From: DAOTYH01 sp034435015
GTDB taxonomy: Bacteria; Chloroflexota; Anaerolineae; Aggregatilineales; UBA3940
Reading direction: 5' to 3'
Length of the DNA: 10,022 nucleotides
NCBI GenBank assembly: GCA_034435015.1
Contig: DAOTYH010000004.1
Coordinates: 1-10,022, forward strand
The position numbers and the translations under genes are program-made. Position 1 is the first letter of the stretch, and each line of letters begins with the position of its first letter. A model generated the notes under the pieces. That model searched no databases, was not told the origin of the DNA, and worked only from the letters and a program-made list of their open reading frames with translations. This document shows, one piece after another, positions 7,571 through 10,022 of this stretch.

Positions 7571-9712
7571 TCAAGCTCCACTTGACGGACGTGCGCTCGT
7601 GCTGTGCTCGTGGAATCTCTTCCCAGGCAGGCTGTAGCGCTCACGGGTCTGCTCGATGCGTTTACGGGCGGCTGTGAGAGCCACGACCGTATGCCCATAC
7701 TGTTGAATTGTTAGCTTATCCTCTGCCTCATCTGTGTCCTGCATTAGGAATCCCAGTTCTTGAATGCGCTCATCAAAACGGCTTCTCCGGATATCAAGGA
7801 GACGGACAATGGCCTCCGATTGTATGGCATCCTCGGAAAGCTGAGCCGGGAGGGGAGCAACATTTCGCAACAGGGTATCTAAAGGCTGACTCAACCACAT
7901 ATCAAGGCGGGTGCGGGTTGCGGAATCGAGTGAACGATGCAGGCACTGCACCGGTTCTAGCTCGTCCTGGGCAAGTGCGGACTGCCATGCTATGAAGATA
8001 GCACGGTGCTCTGGGTGCGTAAAGTCCCCTGGCACGACCTGCCCCTTAAGGATATCAAGCTCAGGCAACTGCCCCCGCTCGGCCAGTTGGGGCCGGGTGC
8101 GTATCAGTCCATCAGGGGACAAACATTCAGCCAGAATACGGTTGATCTGGTAGAGCAGGCGTGGATACCGGATCAACGCGGCAAGGCAGAAAGCCTCGCG
8201 GGGCATATCAGGAGAGAAGACCTTCTCAAATGCATCCCTGCTTTTTGCCGAGGTTTCCGAAGCCTGAGCAGGAGAAGATTTTCGTGCGGGTGTGGGCCGG
8301 TGCGGGCGGTTGGTTTTGGCTTCCTCTGCAAAAAGTGCCCGCTCATCCACCCTCAGCAGACGGGCTAGCCGTTGCCTGTAGTGGCTGCGTTCGACAGGGT
8401 CGGCGACCTCATTGATCAGAGGAACGATCCGACTCGCAATGGCTGATTTGACTTTGGGGTCATCCAGATTCTGGCCGGCAGTGGCAGTCTGGATAACATA
8501 TTCGATGATAGGCAATGCTCCTGCTACTAATCTAGGCCATACTGCCGGGTTATCTCGAATCAGGTCGTCGGGGTCTTGTCCTTCAGGCAACACCAGTACC
8601 CGGATGTCAAACCCCAGGCGATCCTCATAACGTACCATGCCCCGCGCATCGAACTCTGCCGTGAACTTAGCCCGGTATTCCCGCTCAGCGGCATCAAATG
8701 CCCATACCCCATCCTGGCTGGCCTGCTCTGCCGCCTCTTTAGAGACCCGCTCAATGACCTCCCGTCCGCGCTCGGTCGCCATCTGCCCTGCCGCATCCGG
8801 GTCAAGGGCTAGGATGAGGTGCTTGGCATACCGTGCCAGCAACCGCATCTGTGCTTCTGTCAGGGCTGTGCCCATCTGGGCTACTACATTAGTATAGCCT
8901 GCCTGATGAGCCTGCATCACGTCCATATAACCTTCAACGATGATGGCTGTCTCCCCCTCTCGGATACTGCGGCGTGCGTCTGAGAGGCCAAAGAGGAGTT
9001 TGCTCTTGTCGAATAGGGGGCTTTGGGGAGAGTTGAGATATTTGGGCATGGCATCCTTCGACAGGCCGCGTGCCCCAAACCCGACTATATTCCCACGCAC
9101 ATCGCGGATGGGGATCATCAGCCGGTTGCGGAAGCGGTCGTAAACTTTCCCATCCTCTTTCACGATCAGCAGTCCCGCTTCGATCAGCTCATCCCGCTGA
9201 TAGCCCAATCCCTGTAGATAGTTGAGTGTTGTCTCCCAGCCGGCAGGGGCATATCCCAGCAGAAAATGCTCCACTGTGCCAGCGTTCAGGCCGCGTCGTT
9301 CGATGTAGCTCCGCGCTATGTGGGCTTCAGGGGTTTCCAGCAAATGCCTGTGAAAGAACTGAGCGGCTTCCGAGAGCAAGCCGCGTAGTTTCTCGTATTT
9401 CTCGCCAGCCTGAGCCTGTTGGGGAGCGGACGGCTGAAGTTCCACACCTGCTTTCTCGGCTAGATACCGCAGGGTTTCTGAGAAACTCCAGCCCTCACGC
9501 TTCATCAGGAAAGTAAAAATATCCCCGCCTTCGCCACATGCACCAAAACAGCGCCATTGTTGCGACTCGGGGAAGACCACAAAGGAGGGGGTTCTCTCAC
9601 TATGGAAAGGACATAGTCCCTTGTAATTACGGCCCGCCTTCTTGAGCTGGACATATTCCCCGATCAGGTCAACTATATCCAGGCGGGCTTTGATTTCGTC
9701 GGTGATGCTCAT
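7571..9712 (-). CDS. dnaG: DNA primase
   Basis: DNA primase makes the short RNA primers for lagging-strand synthesis at the replication fork. The 713-aa product has the full bacterial layout. The zinc-binding domain uses C34-x2-H37-x17-C55-x3-C59; the usual last pair is C-x2-C. The polymerase core has the basic block KYLNSP (224-229), TOPRIM motif VEGYMDV with E260, and DPDAAG at 304-309. There are about 38 extra residues at roughly 325-364 before RVLVLPEGQDPDDL. A charged linker at about 465-495 joins a C-terminal domain that would bind replicative helicase; that part is poorly conserved and assigned by position. The start MSITDEIKARLDIVDLIGEYV is typical of the family, though the Shine-Dalgarno before ATG 9712 (GGTAGAAG) is weak. 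It is the first gene of the dnaG-rpoD-pcm run, with a promoter about 150 bases upstream. Confidence 0.96.
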   Translation of the reverse strand: MSITDEIKARLDIVDLIGEYVQLKKAGRNYKGLCPFHSERTPSFVVFPESQQWRCFGACGEGGDIFTFLMKREGWSFSETLRYLAEKAGVELQPSAPQQAQAGEKYEKLRGLLSEAAQFFHRHLLETPEAHIARSYIERRGLNAGTVEHFLLGYAPAGWETTLNYLQGLGYQRDELIEAGLLIVKEDGKVYDRFRNRLMIPIRDVRGNIVGFGARGLSKDAMPKYLNSPQSPLFDKSKLLFGLSDARRSIREGETAIIVEGYMDVMQAHQAGYTNVVAQMGTALTEAQMRLLARYAKHLILALDPDAAGQMATERGREVIERVSKEAAEQASQDGVWAFDAAEREYRAKFTAEFDARGMVRYEDRLGFDIRVLVLPEGQDPDDLIRDNPAVWPRLVAGALPIIEYVIQTATAGQNLDDPKVKSAIASRIVPLINEVADPVERSHYRQRLARLLRVDERALFAEEAKTNRPHRPTPARKSSPAQASETSAKSRDAFEKVFSPDMPREAFCLAALIRYPRLLYQINRILAECLSPDGLIRTRPQLAERGQLPELDILKGQVVPGDFTHPEHRAIFIAWQSALAQDELEPVQCLHRSLDSATRTRLDMWLSQPLDTLLRNVAPLPAQLSEDAIQSEAIVRLLDIRRSRFDERIQELGFLMQDTDEAEDKLTIQQYGHTVVALTAARKRIEQTRERYSLPGKRFHEHSTSARPSSGA

Positions 9713-9856
9713 CTTCTACCAGCAAGGCATAATGAACTCGCGTGATACCCTTGCGAATAAAATACCCTCTGTCATCTGATGCGACGGTATAAAGAACTGG
9801 GGCTGGCCGGCATGGAAGATGAAGATAACAGGATATTTCAGGCTACCCCTCACCCG
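9713..9856 (-). other. Leader (5' untranslated region) of the dnaG operon
   Basis: These roughly 144 bases lie between the predicted transcription start near 9856 and the dnaG ATG. They are more AT-rich than the genes and hold no convincing coding sequence. Visible items are a repeated GGGTAT about 17 bases apart and a weak 4-bp hairpin (TCGC/GCGA with an 11-base loop) roughly 25-45 bases before the ATG. I recognise no riboswitch or ribosomal-protein binding site. Confidence 0.4.
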
Positions 9857-9862
9857 CTTGCC

Positions 9863-9892
9863 ATTATACCTGTCTCCTGATAAAGGACGCAA
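9863..9892 (-). promoter_or_regulatory. Probable sigma-A promoter for dnaG-rpoD-pcm
   Basis: On the - strand, TTGCGT (9892-9887) and a perfect TATAAT (9868-9863) are separated by 18 bases. The -10 matches consensus fully and the -35 only in TTG. The spacer contains a short dyad, TCCT/AGGA around TTATC, which may be chance. Location fits: downstream of a terminator-like hairpin and upstream of dnaG, with no other gene between. Confidence 0.6.
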
Positions 9893-9920
9893 ACAGCGTG
9901 CGTGCGCTCCCGTAGTATTC

Positions 9921-9985
9921 TCAATAAAAATGCGACTCCGTGATAAAGTTGTAGAGACAAAACCAACAACAGAATCACGGAGCGC
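9921..9985 (-). terminator. Strong hairpin with T-tract; likely rho-independent terminator
   Basis: Inverted arms CTCCGTGAT (9936-9944) and ATCACGGAG (9974-9982) pair perfectly. GCG/CGC extends the outside past one bulged A at 9935, and an inner GTTGT (9948-9952) / ACAAC (9966-9970) helix lies across a 3-by-3 internal loop, with a 13-base loop. Read on the - strand the stem is followed by ATTTTTATT, as expected for intrinsic termination of a gene entering from beyond the right edge. It would insulate the dnaG promoter. On the + strand the same structure hides the Shine-Dalgarno of the frame starting at 9988, so it could instead belong to that gene. Confidence 0.55.
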
Positions 9986-9987
9986 TG

Positions 9988-10022
9988 ATGGACAGTATAA
10001 CACGGATTCGAGTGGCGTACGC
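9988..10022 (+). CDS. Possible start of a gene running off the right edge
   Basis: ATG 9988 opens a frame (MDSITRIRVAY) that continues to the end of the window. GGAG at 9979-9982 lies five bases upstream, ideal Shine-Dalgarno spacing. Only 11 codons are visible, so no family can be assigned. The SD falls inside the right arm of the hairpin at 9932-9985, an arrangement known from transposase genes of some insertion sequences. A competing reading on the - strand is an open frame ending in a TGA at 9977-9975. Confidence is low. Confidence 0.27.
   Translation, partial: MDSITRIRVAY

Noticed and set aside
9716..10003. 95-codon open frame on the - strand upstream of dnaG
   Set aside because: It runs through the hairpin, the T-tract and the predicted promoter, starts at a non-ATG codon, and its product resembles nothing I know. 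It looks like a chance frame in a non-coding stretch.

Overview
The window is ordinary core chromosome from a moderately GC-rich bacterium, most likely a member of the Chloroflexota (Anaerolineae-like). This assignment is an inference. It rests on an RpoD with an acidic N-terminal tract and a long extra segment in region 3, a DnaG with an enlarged TOPRIM region and a C-x3-C zinc motif, and a PBP1C-type penicillin-binding protein beside a giant membrane protein with a spermidine-synthase-like core. No marker here fixes the taxonomy.

Left half, + strand (48-5067): a bifunctional class A penicillin-binding protein is followed after 37 bp by a polytopic membrane protein with a degenerate spermidine-synthase-like domain. 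They may be co-transcribed. Both act at the membrane; only the first has a clear function (peptidoglycan synthesis).

Right half, - strand (9892 down to 5042): a macromolecular-synthesis type operon runs dnaG - rpoD - pcm. A good sigma-A promoter (TATAAT at 9863-9868) and a leader of about 144 nt precede dnaG. rpoD starts close to or overlapping the dnaG stop. pcm follows rpoD after 37 bp. rpsU, often first in such operons, is absent here. The operon couples primer synthesis for replication, the housekeeping sigma factor and a protein-repair methyltransferase. The pcm product carries a lipoprotein signal at the long start, yet has a second ATG with a good Shine-Dalgarno that would give a normal cytosolic enzyme. 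The two halves converge and overlap by 26 bp at 5042-5067, with no recognisable terminator between them.

Right edge (9713-10022): this holds the dnaG leader and promoter, then a strong hairpin (9932-9985). Read on the - strand it looks like a rho-independent terminator. Read on the + strand it would sequester the Shine-Dalgarno of a reading frame starting at 9988 and leaving the window. This may be the end of an insertion sequence or simply a neighbouring gene.

I see no rRNA, tRNA, CRISPR array, phage gene or complete mobile element. No undescribed multi-gene system is evident; the most interesting points are the two possible forms of pcm, the degenerate aminopropyltransferase-like membrane protein and the right-edge hairpin.
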